Assembly (NCBI GenBank): GCA_903953985.1
Contig: CAJBLW010000581.1
Span: forward strand, 1-6,533
Length of the DNA stretch: 6,533 bases
Reading direction: 5' to 3'
Source of the DNA: an uncultured Burkholderiales bacterium
Lineage (GTDB): Bacteria; Pseudomonadota; Gammaproteobacteria; Burkholderiales; Burkholderiaceae_C
Below, one piece after another: positions 6,078-6,533 of the stretch; the stretch's first letter is position 1, and every line of letters starts with the position of its first letter. Under the pieces are notes generated by a model. The model made no database searches and was not told where the DNA came from. It saw nothing but the letters and a program-made list of their open reading frames with translations. The position numbers were made by a program, and so were the translations under genes.

Positions 6078-6533
6078 ATGCACATTGAACAACGCTCGCC
6101 TTTTGCCGGCCGTGTCACGGGTATCGACTTGGCGCAGATCTCGCCTGCATTGGCAGAAGATATCCGCTCAGCGATGGATCAGCACGGTGTTCTGGTGTTT
6201 CCGGGGCAGAACTTGAGTCAGGATGCGCAAATCGCGTTCGCGCAGGCCATGGGGCCGCTGGAGCTGGGTTTCCGAAGAATCAAGACGGGTGCACACCGCT
6301 TGAAATACAACGAGCTGGCCGATATCTCCAACGTCACGCCCGATGGCGAAATAGCGGCCCGCGAGCACACCAAGATCGTCAGCAACTTGGCCAATCAGCT
6401 CTGGCACAGCGACAGCTCTTTCCAGAAGCCCCGTGCCAAGTACTCCATGCTGTCGGCTTCGGTGGTGCCCGCATTTGGGGGGGAGACCGAGTTTGCCGAT
6501 TTGCGCATGGCCTACGACGCTCTACCCGACTGG
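6078..6533 (+). CDS. TfdA/TauD-family Fe(II)/2-oxoglutarate dioxygenase, N-terminal part (3' end outside window)
   Basis: The first 152 residues are visible of a family normally near 280-300; the gene runs off the window. These cytoplasmic enzymes use O2 and 2-oxoglutarate to hydroxylate a substrate, often breaking an ether or C-S bond. The fragment resembles TfdA (2,4-D dioxygenase) closely: VLVFPGQNLSQDAQIAFA, LKYNELADISNV, NQLWHSDSSFQ, AKYSMLSA and GGETEFAD, the latter part nearly word for word. H110 and D112 (HSD) are the first two ligands of the iron facial triad. T137 lies 27 residues after H110, the same spacing as the 2-oxoglutarate-contacting threonine in TauD. The second histidine and the arginine for 2-oxoglutarate are beyond the window. 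ATG 6078 is the first possible start, since a TAG at 6063 closes the frame upstream, and it gives the expected TfdA N-terminus. The ribosome-binding site is poor (GACGGG, 6065-6070). The true substrate may not be 2,4-D; only the family is firm. Confidence 0.92.
   Translation, partial: MHIEQRSPFAGRVTGIDLAQISPALAEDIRSAMDQHGVLVFPGQNLSQDAQIAFAQAMGPLELGFRRIKTGAHRLKYNELADISNVTPDGEIAAREHTKIVSNLANQLWHSDSSFQKPRAKYSMLSASVVPAFGGETEFADLRMAYDALPDW

Noticed and set aside
6001..6216. A 71-codon plus-strand open frame across the junction between the second Bug gene and the dioxygenase.
   Set aside because: It is in a different frame from both genes and shows no domain. The TfdA-like frame starting at 6078 explains the coding signal.
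1..6533. Search for CRISPR, insertion sequences, tRNA or rRNA genes, and long direct or inverted repeats.
   Set aside because: No spaced repeats, transposase motifs, terminal inverted repeats or structural RNA signatures were seen by eye. The window is almost fully occupied by coding sequence.

Overview
The window looks like chromosomal DNA from a betaproteobacterium, most likely Comamonadaceae (Limnohabitans, Polaromonas or Rhodoferax type). The evidence is a moderately high GC content, the codon usage, two tandem Bug-type periplasmic receptors (a family greatly expanded in Burkholderiales) and a dioxygenase resembling TfdA of Cupriavidus. The genus is an inference; no rRNA or other marker gene is present.

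All seven genes lie on the plus strand and leave almost no free space, so they read as part of one catabolic operon that runs off both ends of the window. In order they are: the C-terminal half of a divergent IlvD/Edd-type dehydratase (1-852); an FAD-dependent oxidoreductase (867-2342); the large catalytic subunit of aconitase X (2339-3622); the small swivel subunit of aconitase X (3619-4059); a Bug/TctC receptor with a Sec-type signal peptide (4070-5032); a second Bug/TctC receptor with a Tat-type signal peptide (5063-6043); and the N-terminal half of a TfdA/TauD-family Fe(II)/2-oxoglutarate dioxygenase (6078 to the window end). Two junctions are ATGA overlaps. The largest gap is 34 bases. 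I see no terminator, internal promoter, RNA gene, mobile element, CRISPR array or long repeat.

Taken together, this looks like uptake and breakdown of an organic acid. The two receptors would capture carboxylates in the periplasm. The dioxygenase would hydroxylate or cleave the substrate, the flavoprotein would carry out a further redox step, and two unrelated dehydratases (IlvD/Edd type and aconitase X type) would remove water from hydroxy-acid intermediates. I know of no described pathway with this enzyme set. The substrate cannot be read from the sequence, and the membrane subunits (TctA/TctB) expected to partner the receptors are not in the window.
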